From Silene conica (Eukaryota; Streptophyta; Magnoliopsida; Caryophyllales; Caryophyllaceae): a stretch of 64,000 nucleotides of DNA. Made by a program: the position numbers and the translations under genes. The notes beneath the pieces are model-generated. The model was not told where the DNA came from, ran no database searches, and saw only the letters and a program-made list of their open reading frames with translations. The stretch covers positions 50,314,579 through 50,378,578 of the forward strand of contig CM055313.2 in assembly GCA_029255685.2 (NCBI GenBank). The letters run 5' to 3'. Within the stretch, counting starts at the first letter, position 1. The number at the start of each line of letters is the position of its first letter. Below are positions 11,527 to 23,968 of the stretch, piece by piece.

Positions 11527-12807
11527 TGTTGGGAAATGTGTCCTCAACAAAAGTGCGATCACGTAATTAAATCTCATAACAAGAATGCGCAAGGGATGAT
11601 AAGAATTATTAGTCAACTGACCAACATTAATCGGTAATGATTGGCTAGCTAGAGTTTGACATTACTGTCGTATGACGGTGGTGGTCAGTTGATCCCTTTA
11701 GGTCACACCTTTAGGACAATTCCCTTAATTGATAAAATGATCAAATGTATATTGATACGATTTGATCATATTCCTTAAACTCGTGTATCGAGAAATTAGA
11801 GGTTAAATCTTAATGTAAGATTTATGTTTAAAATTGAAACGTGTCAATTGTTAAACATTAAACGATATTTTAAGATATCATAATTAGAATGAATTGGGTT
11901 GAAATTAATACAAAGGTTGTAAATCGTATTGACGATAAATGATCATTTTACACTAGTAATTTCGAATTACTTATTAATTGAATAAATATGATTTATTTAA
12001 TTATGTATAATATTTATGGGATAAATATTTACATGTTTCAAATGTACTAAAGTATTTTATATCTTAATGACATATAAGATGTCACACTTTATACAATTAT
12101 ACATTTGACAAATTGTAAAATGAAGTCCATATTATGGACTATATGGCACGGCTAAGTGGTGATGGTTGTGTGGTTAATTAGTGTGTTAATTGCTCTTTAA
12201 TCATTGCTTGAGACATTGTTCTTGAGACACCAACCTATTAACCACCCTAAATGCCTTGAGAAGAGAAGATGTCTCCTATTGAGACTCCCTAAGCCGGCTA
12301 CCCTCTCCCCATAAGCATGCTTATGATAATATGATTATCTTATTGAAAGCATGATTGATATATATATGAGACATATGTCATACTCATTCTAGTTCTCTTC
12401 TTCTCCCTTTTGGCCGAAATATACTAACAAAGAAGAGAAATTTTACAACCTCAAAACTTATTATAAGATAATAAAAATTATACTAAGAGTAGTATTCATA
12501 TATTATTCTAATAAGTGAGATTAGAATAAGCTTAAGGAAGAATCGATTCTTAGTCTAGCACAACAAAGATTCGGTTTTAAGGGGTTGTCTTGGTGCATCT
12601 TTAAAGGAGGTATTCTATTTTGGGTACTTTGGAGGATCATCCTTGCCAAGCTTGGACCGTGTGTAAGGGCTCGATTTCTCCCTATTCCGCTTATTTTAGC
12701 ATGCATAAGATCTTATAAACAAGTTTATATATATGTTAATTAAAAGTTAATTAAAGGTTTTGGTAGTATGACTAAATTAGTTTATGAGCAACTAGTTAAA
12801 CCTAACA
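11527..12807 (+). repeat. 3' LTR of the Copia Gag-only element
   Basis: It matches the 5' LTR in length (1281 bp) and in all compared stretches, and is followed by the TSD AAATC at 12808-12812. The equal copies argue for a recent insertion. Confidence 0.93.
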
Positions 12808-12812
12808 AAATC

Positions 12813-15800
12813 CTCCCTTGTTCTCTGCCCACTTGTAATTCTTATGCGAGTAGCTACGCCCTTACCGCAGAATTCGTCTTTATTCATACCTTCCTTCTTA
12901 TATTATAACTACTAAAAAACGACCTCTGGGATGACTTTTGGCATAGGGGAAGTAGATCTATGTCTTACTCTATCCCCAAGCAAAGGCTGCTTTCACGCAT
13001 GTTTGAGGAATTAAAGCTCAACCTTTGCCTTAGCTAGCTTATGGTTGTTTACGATATAAAGACTTTAGCTGGCTCGGCTTACTTACTGGTTCTTTTTCTT
13101 GGACCTAGAACAAAACAGTGTAAATTAAGTCTCTACCTCATCAGCTGATACTTCGAGTCGTTTTCTTTTTGCCTTTGTTGTTATAATTTGAAGAAAAGCA
13201 ATTCAAGGAACCGCCCCTAAGTTGGGGCCGAGCCTGCCTCGACAAAAGAAAAGGGTATATATATGTTGTAACGGAAAGAAGCTTTTATTTAGGCCTTTTA
13301 GGCAACGTGCTTTCCACCCAAGAATCTCTTGAGATAGCTGGAAATGCAGTAAGAGAAATGCAGCCTTGAGACCCCTCTGATATACATTAAACCTGTTGTG
13401 TTATGAGCTGTTTTCAAAGCATCCCCTTGCGTTTGTAACCCCTCTTCACTCTGACTCGAGCCAACCGCCGTCTCAGTCCCGCAGTCCAGTAGTCTTGATA
13501 CCCCTTTTGGTCCCGAGGTGGCATCAAACATTCATAACATAGGAAGCAACCCCTTTCTTCTTTTTCCTCGTGGGGAGTCTTTGTGCAAGGGATTGACTTA
13601 TTAAGGCGACTGGTTGGTCAGTTCCTCCCCCTTTTCTAAAGGCTGTAGTGATCAAACCCCTCGTTGGCACTGCTATCTTACCTGTGATCACGTGGACTAT
13701 CAAACTAAAGGGGCTGAATAAATCTTTAAGGTCTAGATCATAGGTCTTATCTTCGGGTATACGCGATGAAGAGTCCTTTGTCAGCGCTCTCTATGGCTAA
13801 GATGAATCCTTGTCTTTCTCATCTATCTCTAAGTTCTCAAAGATGTCTTTAATTGCCCATTCCAGCTTCTTCCAATCCAATATGAAGGGTCGAGAGAAAG
13901 GGAGAATTTTTAAAAAGCAAAGTAACCAGTTTTTCCAATTTTTACGTCAGGCAAGCTCTTTTGCTTCGTTTTTTCATTTCCATTGCTGCACCTTAAAGGC
14001 AAAGTCTTAGCATGCTAGCCAAGAGCCCACTTTTTAGCTGCTGGGGCGGAGATTCGTCTCGCGTGCTTTTATTCTAACCCACCCTTCAATGAAGTCTAAA
14101 TAAAAGTCCTTTTCCATATTTCAGAAGGAGCGAGGGTTTACCTGCTTTCCAAGGGGAGTGCTTCCTTTTCTTGCTTAATCCACTCCACTAACTGTGAAGA
14201 AAAGAGTCAAGTACCCTCAAGCCTTCTCTTATATTGGACTAGAAGAAGGAACTGCGCTTTTTCGTTAATCGCTTTGTCGCATTCTTCATCTGCAACAGGC
14301 GAGCAAGCTATATTATATTAATAGAATTACGGTTATATAATAGGAAAGTTCAATATGAGCCGAACAAACGACGTGCAAAAGAAAAGAGCGTCGTAGGGCT
14401 ACTCGAAGGAAAAGAGCCAAGTCTTAAAGCAATACCCACTTACTTAGTCCTCCCTTTGCCCGATCCCTTATCCTCTCTCTTAAAGAAGAGATTCTTTTAG
14501 AAAGAGTTTTCACGACATCAAGGAATCTTTTCCAATTGCATCATATGCCGGTAGGTTTTGTCTTTTGTACTGTTTTTAGGGCGATGCGAACCCTTTTTCT
14601 TTTTTTATGTAATGAAATCCACGGCATCAAGGTACCAAGAAAACGGAGGGAATCCCTCTATTGTGAGTAAAAAGAGAGTCTTAAGGTATATAAATAATTG
14701 GAACGCTCTTTCCATGATCAGCAAACTAACCCACCGGTATATGGGGCCGGCTGCTACCTATGCCTACGCTTCTTTCATCCGATACGAGGCGCCTGTCTGT
14801 GCTCATTCATCCCAACCTAAGTAAGTGGCTTCTTTCTTCAAAGGGGAGCCCCCTTGTCGGAAGCGATCAAATGCAGTTCTTTGTGATGCTGGGAGAGAAA
14901 GTCCGTCCGAATTCTCTATAAAGCCTGTTCCAAAGCAAAAGTAATATGAACAACAAGGTATAGATGACGTTTAATACCTGATGGAATGAAAAAGCTCTTA
15001 CTTTTCTTTCGAGCTAAGAACTGAAATTGGTACTTTAGCTGTTCGTTTGAAGACACTCTTTGGAAATTAAGTTTAACATCGTCGCCTTGTAAAGGAAAGG
15101 TACCAAAGGCGTTGGAAGAGTTCAATGCCTTCTCGCTCGTGTGCTGCTTTAACTCCATTAATTTCTTCCCCTCGCTCGCTTCATCACATATATACATATA
15201 TATAGATAAGAAAGCGCGATTACGAAGATAGCATTCTTAGACCTACCTCAGCCTTTAGTCCTTCTTTCATAAGACTTTTCCCTCTGTAGAGCTAGTAGAT
15301 CTCGATGGGAAAGCGCTAGTGAGTACCGGGGTGCTTCGGTTAAGTTAGATAACGGCCCAACGTAACTTCTGCTCTCGACTAGTTTATATATAAGTTGATA
15401 AACCATCTAGCGCCGCTTATAACAGGATTCTAACGACGATCAAGTTAGTCATTAACACCCTCCTCTATTCACCCACAAATTAAGAGACATAAGAGGTGAG
15501 TAGGCCAGAGATCTTCCTTTGTGTTCGGGCGCAATGACTCACACTCGTGCCATAAGGAAGAAGATCGTAGGATAGAGAAGAAGACCGCTAGTCATTAACA
15601 AAAAGTAGTTAGTTTCATTGAAGGCCAATCCTTCCTTGCTTTACTATAGGGCAGAGATACGAGAGAAAGATAACAATTCCAGATTTCATAAAAAAGAAGG
15701 GGTTGCTCTTGGTTCAGGATCCAAAGAAAGAGAGGCTGCTACTTAACAAAAGCGAGTTGAGCATTGTTTTCGGGGAGAACGAGAAGAAGCTCCCGGCGAA

Positions 15801-18713
15801 GGGGAAAGCTTGTCTAGTAAGTGAGGGATTGAAGCAAGCTGATCCTCTTTAGTTTCGTAGTAGCACGCCTCTTTCTTATCTGATCAGAAGAAAGTGAACC
15901 CGATTCTAATGAAGTAAAGCAGCAGTTTACAGCAGTCTCTGGTGATAAATTCCAACGCGGCCGATATCTCTTTATAAGCGACTTCTGTCCGTCGAGCTGT
16001 CAAAGGGAGGGTAGGTCCGATGAATGAGATGGGTTCGCGGAAAAGTTCTGCTATACCAAGAATGTAATGTTTGGTCCCTGTCTTTCGGACATCACATGCA
16101 CCGCCTTCTTCTGATTTATTATAAGAGCCCCGGTTCGTATAGGATAGCAAGCCCTCTTGTTAAAGTACACCCAGCTTCTATTCTATCTTTGTTAGGTTGA
16201 ACATGTACATTTCTTTTATTCTATTCTTTCCCTTTTCCTCAACCTCATTGCCGTTATTCTACTGGTCAACTCTCTTATCTCTATGATAGGTTCACAATGC
16301 AATCTCGAGGAAAGACTTGTTTGTGAGTCTCACCCCTATAAAAATAAGAGAAAGGGGATAGTACTTCATGGAATGAGTAAGTTCCAGATGGTTTAGTTTG
16401 CATGAACACGAAACGGAGGAACTCTCCTTTTGCTAGTTATAGGAAGGCGGCAGAGAATCTACTGTACAAGGGTGAACCATCTCTTCCAGCAGTTCCTCTG
16501 GCTAGGTCAGGAGAAAGGTGAAGATCCGAGCCAGAAGCTAAAGGCTGTTTTCATTCAGAACTTCTCCGTCTAATTAAAGGGAGGTGGAAGACGACCTAGC
16601 TCAGCGATAAGAAGTGAGTGGGTTGACACATCACTCTCCCCCACCTCTTCAGTTTTAGAAACCAAACAAGGATAACTAGCATGAAAGTACCAAACCGCCA
16701 AGGTTAAAGTGTCTGACTCGAGCAGAAGAAAGTAGAAAAGGCTCGACTCGACCAAAGAAAAAAGCTCTTACATTCTTGTTAGAGCGCAAGTTCTTCTATT
16801 ATGAACATGCTCGTTCACTTTTATCATGCAATGCACTAACATTCGAGCTCCTTTTACCTTTTTTCTTTGCGCAAGCTGTATAAAGAAGTCTATAAGTCAT
16901 AGCTGTCTTTTTTCCTATCATACGCGCGCACTTAATATATAGGTTCAGGCGTTAAAGGCGAAAGGGAAAAGTAGGAAGTTTACTCTAGCTCTGTCTACAT
17001 ATAGCAGCTTCCTTTTTGCCACCCCTCTCACTATGCGCTTGATTTCTTTTAGGCCTTCCTTTTTTGTTTGTATAAAGTTCAGCCTTGTAACCTGTCTTTC
17101 TTTAAAAGCTTTAGAATGTAGTAAGGTTTCTCATTTCTGGGACCCGTGCTTCGATCTTAGGACCGAAACTCTTTCCGTATTCAAAGTGAAAGCTCCCTCT
17201 TGCCTTGAGGGGCTTCCCCAACGCGACATACGAGTCAAACGCCGTATCCTTCGAGGCTTTAACTCTCGCTTCTGATTAAATAAAAAAATTCTTTTGCACC
17301 CTTATAAGGATCTCTCCCCCGGCGGCTTTCTCGAGGATAATACAAGAATCTTGGCTTGGCCTACTCTGATCCCGATAAGAAAGAAAAAAAGTAAAGAGCT
17401 TCCATTCAAAAAGGGGGCCGAGCATTTGCTGCTGAAATGAGTTCTTATAGATGAACCCGCTTGATGGGCGCCCTTGACTAAGGTGCCAGAGATATTCGGG
17501 GCGGCATAGCCCTCGGTAAACGCTTTCGTTACTTTATAAAGAAAGACTCTTGGGTTAAGGTTAAGGATGGGTCAACCCCCTATAACAAGCTTGTTAACTC
17601 ACGCGCTTTCTAACCTATGCTTGCTTCATTTGAAACTCCATTCTCTTACATAAATAAAGATGTTTCATTGAGATCCGTCCTTAACTCTTAACTTATGTCT
17701 TTGGAACCAACATTTCACTTGATTGAACTCAAGGGAAGGAGCCTTACCCCAACGTCAGATGCATTTAGTCTAGGCGCGTCAAAGCAAAGGGCTTGGCCCA
17801 GTCTCGCATTGAATAAAGAGTAAAAAGTAGCGGCATTAGAGAGAAAGAAGAGGGCTACTTACTATCCAAGATTATATGTCTAGAGGAGCCCTTCTCGTTA
17901 CGCTCGAGCATGTTATACTTCTCACTTCGTTTGAGCCTTAAACTACCTCCTCTCGTTACCACTCGAGTCTCTCTACTCTTTCCCTCTTTCCTCTCCTTTT
18001 AAGCAGCCGCGCCTTAAACTATCTCCTTGGAAGTCGACATCACAAGCCCCACAGTACACGAAACCAAACGTATAAATCATGCGCAAAGATGCCTCGATTG
18101 AATACGACAGCAGGGGTGAGTGAAGAAGAAGAGTCATTAAGACACGCGCGAGGGCACTCCGAAACCACAGACAGACGAGAGCTCTTATAGCTAGATGAGA
18201 TGTCCCGATTTATAATCTTGCAATTTCACTTTGAAATACCTTTCCTTTTGTCGAGGAAGCCCTAGCTTCGCCTCCTTCTGAAAAAGAAAAGAAAACTTCT
18301 TCAACTCCGGCCTCTTGTCTTCATTCTAAGGACTGCTCTCTCTCGGAGAAATTCTCTATACCAGAAACCCCGCCTTCTTATTTTGACAAGAAGAGACTTC
18401 AGTCGATCCCATACAGCTCACCTAACAAATTGAGGGACCCACGAAACGGGATAAAGCCAGCTAAGGTTCCAAAGACCTGCAAACAAACTCTGGACAGCTT
18501 AGTTAATCTCAGCAAATGCTGGATTTGAGGCGCTAGTTTTTATCTTCTTATTTGCGCCCGCCTATCTTTCGTGAGTTCAAAAAAGCACAAAAGAAAGGAG
18601 CTACCCTCTTCTCTGTTCTCTTTCTGATGCCTAAAGAAGAGAGGCTCTCTTCAAATAAATTGGACGGATGCCCTTTGTTATGAGCTTCCCCAAGAATTCA
18701 CTCACTGCGTGCA
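12813..18713. other. Non-coding mitochondrial-like background, segment 2
   Basis: I see no gene. Short open frames (for example 13810-14010, 14558-14824, 17033-17275) carry no domain and look like chance ORFs in CTTT/AAAG-rich DNA. The short dispersed repeats occur here too: CTCCTTGGAAGTCGAC near 18022, CACTCGAGTC near 17961, and ACATATATATAG near 15191. A 22-bp stretch at 15756-15777 (core TTGTTTTCGGGGAG) resembles a part of plant mitochondrial rrn18. The segment joins 24807 once the Gypsy element and its TSD are removed. Confidence 0.5.
15756..15777 (+). other. Short mitochondrial rrn18-like fragment (tentative)
   Basis: The stretch contains TTGTTTTCGGGGAG. By recollection this resembles the 5' part of plant mitochondrial 18S (bacterial 16S-type) rRNA, just after the universally conserved start. 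It is short and could be chance. It gains weight from similar snippets at 29726, 42939 and 57920. Confidence 0.35.
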
Positions 18714-18718
18714 CCCTA

Positions 18719-19551
18719 TGAACAGAAACTACTACTGTTTAGCACTTAGTCATTTTTTCGTTGAAAACAGAAAGTCTATTAGGGCTGTATGTGTGTCGTT
18801 TCTTTTGAAGTTTTGTAAGGGATATGAACTTAGTCAAGCACACAGCCACTAACTAAGAACTAATTACCTTTCAAGCACTAAGCAAAGTAAGGTAACAAAC
18901 CAAAGTACTAAGCAAATGGTCTCTACAAGCACTAAGCAATGTAGTTTAGAAAACTTAGAAAAGTTTCTGGTTTATAAGCTCAATCAAATCTGATTTTTGA
19001 GTGTTAGAAAGACTGCTTTTATAGGCCAAGCAAACCAATCCACACCCTACAATGTATCTCAATCTTGTGGCTTACAAAAGTTTCAGAAAAAACAAGGGTT
19101 ACAAGAGCCTTGCAACGGCTGTTTGGAAGCAAAACAAATAAGAACAGGCTGCCCCTTACACATTTCAGCCTTGATAGTGACTTTGCCTTGCTTTATCTTA
19201 CACAAAACAAAAAGAATCAGTCCTTGGCAGCCCCTTTTTCTGATGCACAAACAGCCTTGTTGACCTTCCTTACTTGGGCATTTGCATTCATTTGCTTTCT
19301 AAGGTGTCTAACCAAAAGAGGAAATAAGGACCTTGAGCATGTGACTTAGCCGTGTCCTTCCTTAGCACCTTGACATTCAGATTTGTAGGCCCTTTTAACT
19401 TAACATAACATAACATAACATAACATAAAAAATGTCCCACCTCTTAGGATATGTACTTGGTAGGACTAAAGAGTGGTTTCTGAACAGTCCCTTGGACAGT
19501 TTGATTTCGGACTTGACTTAGACAATGGATAGGTCCCCTTGACTCACTTCA
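18719..19551 (-). repeat. 3' LTR of the Gypsy element
   Basis: The LTR is 833 bp. It contains a run of (AACAT)n at about 19402-19428 and three copies of an AGCACTAAGCAA-like motif between 18873 and 18938. The last 11 codons or so of integrase lie in it (stop at 19518). About four mismatches separate it from the 5' LTR. Confidence 0.93.
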
Positions 19552-20522
19552 ATCTCCCCTTCTTCAAAAGGATTTGTCCTCAAATCTGGTGCATCCTCAA
19601 CATCCATGTCTTCATAATATGGACTCAAATCACCCACATTGAAGGTGCCATGTACTCCATACTCTCCCGGGAGGTCAACCTTGTAAGCATTTGGACCAAG
19701 TTTCTCAATGATTTCAAAAGGACCATCGGCCCTAGGCATTAGTTTGTTCTTTCTCTTGAGTGGAAATCTCTCCTTCCTTAAGTGCACCCACACTAAGTCC
19801 CCCGGCTCAAAGCTTTTGATGTTCTTGTTCCCCTTAGCACGAGCCTTGTATTGCTCATTGGACCTCTCAATTTGCCTCTTCACTTGTTGGTGGATGTTAA
19901 GCATTTGTTCCACCCTTTTCTTAGCATCATAATCTATGGAAACCTTCTTGATAGGAGCCAAATCAGTAGGTATGAGGGGGTTCTCACCATACACAACCTC
20001 AAAGGGAGACTTGCCCGTGCTTGTTGATGGAGCTCTATTGAAGGCAAAGTCGGCTTGAGCTAGCTTGAGGTCCCAATCCTTCAAGGACTTAGCCACTATG
20101 CACCTTAGAATCTTCCCTAGAGTCTTGTTGGTAACCTCGGTTTGCCCATCGGTTTGAGGATGATGAGAGGTACTAAACAAGAGTCTAGTATTAAGTAGCT
20201 TCCATAGGGTCCTCCAAAAGTGACTTACGAACTTAGTATCCCGATCTGACACAATGGACCTTGGCACACCATGTAACTTGACAATCTCCTTGAAGTATAA
20301 CTCGGCAACACTACTAGCATCTTCTGTTTTTTTGCAAGCAATGAAGTGAGCCATCTTGCTAAAACGATCCACAACCACCATGATAGAATCCTTTCCTCTT
20401 TGAGTTCTTGGTAGTGCAACAATGAAGTCCATACTTAGGTCCTCCCATGGCTTGTTTGGGACGGGTAAGGGTGTGTAGGGGCTGTTTTGAAATGAGCCTT
20501 TGAATGTTGACAAGGAGCACAC
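19518..20522 (-). pseudogene. pol: Gypsy pol, integrase core and C-terminus (after frameshift)
   Basis: This open frame carries the catalytic part of integrase, which would insert the cDNA into the chromosome. Visible are SMDF with the first Asp and the VVVDRFSKMAHF block (about residues 30-62), IVSDRDTKF with the second Asp (about 88-96), and the HHPQTDGQTE block holding the catalytic Glu (about 119-130). So the DDE triad is intact. A DGPFEI-N-YKVDLP segment near residue 275 is the usual Gypsy C-terminal module. No chromodomain follows. The tail enters the 3' LTR. The frame differs from that of the upstream RNase H part: a one-base shift occurred at about 20470-20495, near a TTTCAAAA run. 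The apparent first Met is only an internal residue. Confidence 0.9.
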
Positions 20523-21490
20523 CTCTTGATCACATCTTGCACATCCCCAAGCATCTTAGGCCAATAGAATTGCTCTTGGAGGATGTCATAAGTCTTTTGT
20601 ATGCCAAAATGGCCGGCCAGCCCATTGGAGTGCACCTCCCTCACAAGTAAGTTCCTATAAGGACTCTTTGGTATACACAATCGGTTCCTCAAGAACAAGA
20701 ACCCCTCTTGAAGCCAATACTTGCCTCCTTCCTTCCCACGCCCCTCATTGAGCAACTCCCACTCCTCTTTAAAGTCTACATCTTCATGATAAAGCTCCTT
20801 CATATACTCAAACCCAAGCACCCTTTGCTCCATGTAACTCAACATGAGTGACCTCCTAGACAAAGCATCCGCTACCACATTGTTCTTACCCTCAATGTAC
20901 TTGCTTGAAAAGTTAAAGGATTGGAGGAACTCTACCCACTTAGCATGCCTATGGTTTAACTTGTGTTGCCCATTGATGTATTTGAGGGCCTCATGGTCGG
21001 AATGTAACACAAAAGGCTTTGGTTTAAGGTAGTGACTCCAATGGTTTAAGGTTCTAATGATGGCATAAAACTCTTTGTCATAGGTAGAATAGTTGAGCTT
21101 ATCACCACTCAACTTCTCACTAAAGTATGCTATGGGTTTGTGTTCTTGTACTAGGACAGCCCCAATGCCAACACCACTTGCATCACACTCAACCTCAAAC
21201 AACTTTTCAAAATTGGGTAATGAAAGAATAGGAGACTCACATAGCTTGTTTTTGATGGTATTGAAAGAAATTTCTGCCCTTGGTGTCCATTTGAACTCCC
21301 CCTTCTTCATACACTCGGTTATGGGAGCCATGATGGTGCTAAAATCTTTGATGAACCTCCTATAGAAGGATGCTAAGCCATGGAAACTCCTCACCTCCAT
21401 TATGTTCTTAGGTATAGGCCAAGACTCAATGGCTTTTATCTTCTCTTGATCAACTAGAATGCCATGGTCAGAAATGATGAACCCCAAGAA
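20470..21490 (-). pseudogene. pol: Gypsy pol, RT thumb-RNase H-integrase zinc-finger part
   Basis: The frame continues directly from the upstream RT after an in-frame TAA. It opens with [11 protein letters not shown], the conserved end of RT. RNase H follows, with [14 protein letters not shown] and [10 protein letters not shown] (about residues 97-145) and HSDHEALKY (about 181-190). The integrase HHCC zinc finger is visible as HFGIQKT...FYWPKM...CAPCQHSK (about residues 290-330). At about 20470-20495 the frame shifts, and the residues past that point (down to 20435) are out of frame. No in-frame ATG supports separate translation, so this is a piece of a disrupted polyprotein. Confidence 0.9.
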
Positions 21491-23893
21491 TTAAACTTCC
21501 CTTTGCATAAATGAGCACTTTTCTAGCTTCCCATACAACTTGTGTTCCCTAAGTGTTTCGAACAGTATTTGGAGGCGTTTAAGATGCTCCTCCTCGGATG
21601 GACTATAGATAAGGATGTCATCAAAGTACACAACTACAAACTTCCCCAAGTGTGGTCTAAGCACCTCGGTCATGAGTCTCATGAAGGTGCTAGGTGCATT
21701 AGAGAGACCAAATGGCATCACAAGCCACTCATACAACCCATGCTTAGTCTTGAAGGCTGTTTTCCACTCATCACCCTCCTTGATCCTCACTTGGTGGTAC
21801 CCTTGCCTTAGATCAACCTTAGAGAACAACTTAGCTCCACTTAGCTCATCCAAAATGTCATCAAGTCTAGGTATAGGGAACCTATACTTGGTGGTGATGT
21901 TGTTGATGGCCCTACTATCCGTACACATCCTCCATGAGCCATCTTTCTTTGGCACAAGCAAGGCCGGAACCGCACAAGGACTAAGGGACTCTCTCACGAA
22001 ACCCTTGCTTATGAGCTCACTAATTTGTTGTTGTAGCTCTTGTGTGGCTTTTGGGTCACTTCTATAGGCTGCCTTGTTTGGTAATGTGGCTCCCGGAACA
22101 AGGTCAATTTGGTGTTCAATGCCTCTATAAGGAGGTAGGCCACTAGGAAGCTCACTAGGGAACACATCTTCATATGCTTTAAGCAAGTTTTGAACCTCCA
22201 TGGACAGCCCCTCTTCTCCTTCCCCACGGCCTGTTTTGGCTACTAAGAGGTATACATCATCCTCCCCCCTTAGCTCTTGCAACATCTCGGCCTCATTAAT
22301 CAATAGGACTTCTCTTGTAGGTTCAAGCATGGATGGTGGTGTTGTGCTTTTGATGGATGGTGGTAGGGGTGTTAGTATGACTTTCCTTGAACCAAATTTG
22401 AAAGAGTAAGTGTTATCCCTCCCATGATGGACAGAATCCCTATCAAACTCCCATGGCCTCCCAAGCAACAAATGACAAGCATCCATAGGCAACACATCAC
22501 AAAGGACCTCATCATTATAGTTCTTGCCAATTGAAAAGGGTACAACACATTGCTTGTCCACTCTAACTTCTGCCCCTTTGTTGAGCCACCTCAATTTGTA
22601 AGGACTAGGGTGCTCTTGGGTGGTTAAAGAAAGCTTCTCAACAAGGGTACTTGAGGCCACATTGGTACAACTCCCTCCATCTATGATCACATTACAAACC
22701 CTATCTTTGATGGTGCATCTAGAACGAAAAATTTGTTGTCTTTGGTCCATTTCTAAGGGTTGTGGTTGGGTGTGCATTACTCTCCATGTGACTAGACTAA
22801 GCCCCGCATCCGGCATCACCACCTCATCCTCTACTTCCTCCGACACCTCCTCCATATCATCACACACAAGGATCTCATCTTCACCCCAATGAACTACTTC
22901 AAATGTGCTAAGGGCTCTTTTGGAAGCACAATCTTTTGCAAAATGGCCATAGCCTTGACATTGGTAGCATCTTTTGAGGGGAATGGGTTGTTTTTGTGTG
23001 GTATTAGTTTCTGATTTTTTGTCAAAGGTGGTGGTTCGATTTTTTGTGGGTGGTTCATTGGTTTTGGTTCCAAAAGGAGGCTTAGGTGTAGGTTGTTTTT
23101 GTGGCTGTTTTTGTGTAGCATTGGTTCGGCCCTTACCCATCTTCTCCACTCTCATAGCCAAGTTCACGGCTTCATCAAAGGACCATACTTGTTGCATTTT
23201 GACTCTACTAGCAATGTGGTAATCTAGGCCCTCAACAAACCTAGCAATTTTCTGTTCGGGTTTCTCATTCATTTCACATTGTAAGGTGAGTTGTTCAAAC
23301 TCCCTAAGGTAAGTCTCAAGTGGTTGTTGGTCTTGTTTAAGGGTGGTGAGTTTAACAAACATGTCTTGGGTGTAGTCTCTTGGTACAAACTTCTCCTTGA
23401 GTTTCTTTTTTAACTTAGTCCATGACTTAATGGTTTCTTTACCCTCCCTTCTCCTTTGGTTTTTCATGTTCGCATACCAAAGAGAGGCATAGCCTTTGAA
23501 CTTAAGGATAGCAACTTTAAAAGCCTTAGAATCAGAATATCCTTTAAATTCAAAGACTCTCTCAACACTTCTAAGCCAATCTAAGAGGTCATCGGGATTT
23601 AAATTACCAAGAAATTCAGGAAGTTCTACCTTGACATCTTTGTTGAGGCCTCCATGGTGAGCTTCTATGGTGGACTCCTCGGAATCTGAGTTGGCCTCCT
23701 CTTCCTCCTCATGAACTCCTCTTCCAGCCCCCACAAGGCCACGACCCCTGCCCCTTCCTCGGTTTGGTTGTGCTCCTCTCCTTGGAGTAGGGATGTTAGC
23801 CATTATGGTGTTCATGGCCTCCATCATGACTTGAACTACGTCATGTAGAGTCTCCAACTTAGTCTCCATACCAGCTATTCTCTCTTCACTCAT
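21491..23893 (-). pseudogene. gag-pol: Gypsy gag-protease-RT part, ends at premature stop
   Basis: The 800-residue frame starts at an ATG 55 bases after the primer-binding site. Retrotrans_gag lies at about residues 90-260 (LDWLRSVERVF, ASLWYAN, YLREFEQL). A CCHC knuckle C-Y-Q-C...GH...C sits near residue 306. An aspartic protease domain begins near residue 395, where the active-site triad reads D-G-G instead of the usual D-S/T-G. That may impair or alter catalysis. RT starts near residue 590 (KKDGSWRMC-DSRAIN, LFSKVDLRQGYHQ, MPFGLSNAP) and holds the catalytic YFDD near residue 757. The frame ends at TAA (21491-21493) in a place where related elements continue into FLG, so a point mutation is the simplest cause. 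It was probably one continuous gag-pol before damage. Confidence 0.92.
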
Positions 23894-23948
23894 GGTTGTT
23901 TTTTTGTCTTTTTAATGTAGCTAGGGATGTATCCTCACAATAAAAAAA

Positions 23949-23966
23949 CCTAAGCTCTGATAACCA
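23949..23966 (-). other. Primer-binding site, tRNA-iMet type (Gypsy)
   Basis: On the minus strand TGGTTATCAGAGCTTAGG lies two bases inside the 5' LTR. Its core matches the initiator tRNA-Met complement with one extra T. Confidence 0.85.
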
Positions 23967-23968
23967 AT

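Larger units (their letters stand above)
4453..12807 (+). mobile_element. Complete non-autonomous Copia-type LTR retrotransposon (Gag only)
   Basis: The element is 8355 bp, with two LTRs of exactly 1281 bp (4453-5733 and 11527-12807). Both begin TGTTGGG and end CCTAACA. A perfect 5-bp TSD, AAATC, flanks it at 4448-4452 and 12808-12812. Inside are a tRNA-Met-type primer-binding site, a 2.4-kb AT-rich leader, one gag gene (8195-9103) and about 2.4 kb without pol. No protease, reverse transcriptase, RNase H or integrase motif is visible on either strand. I saw no difference between the two LTRs in the stretches compared, so the insertion looks recent. It must have used enzymes supplied by another element. 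The layout matches the class called TR-GAG. The gag type (UBN2-like with one CCHC knuckle) points to Copia. Confidence 0.93.

Noticed and set aside
19539..23222. Plus-strand ORFs across the Gypsy element
   Set aside because: They lie opposite the minus-strand gag-pol, show no domain and are shadows of its codon pattern.
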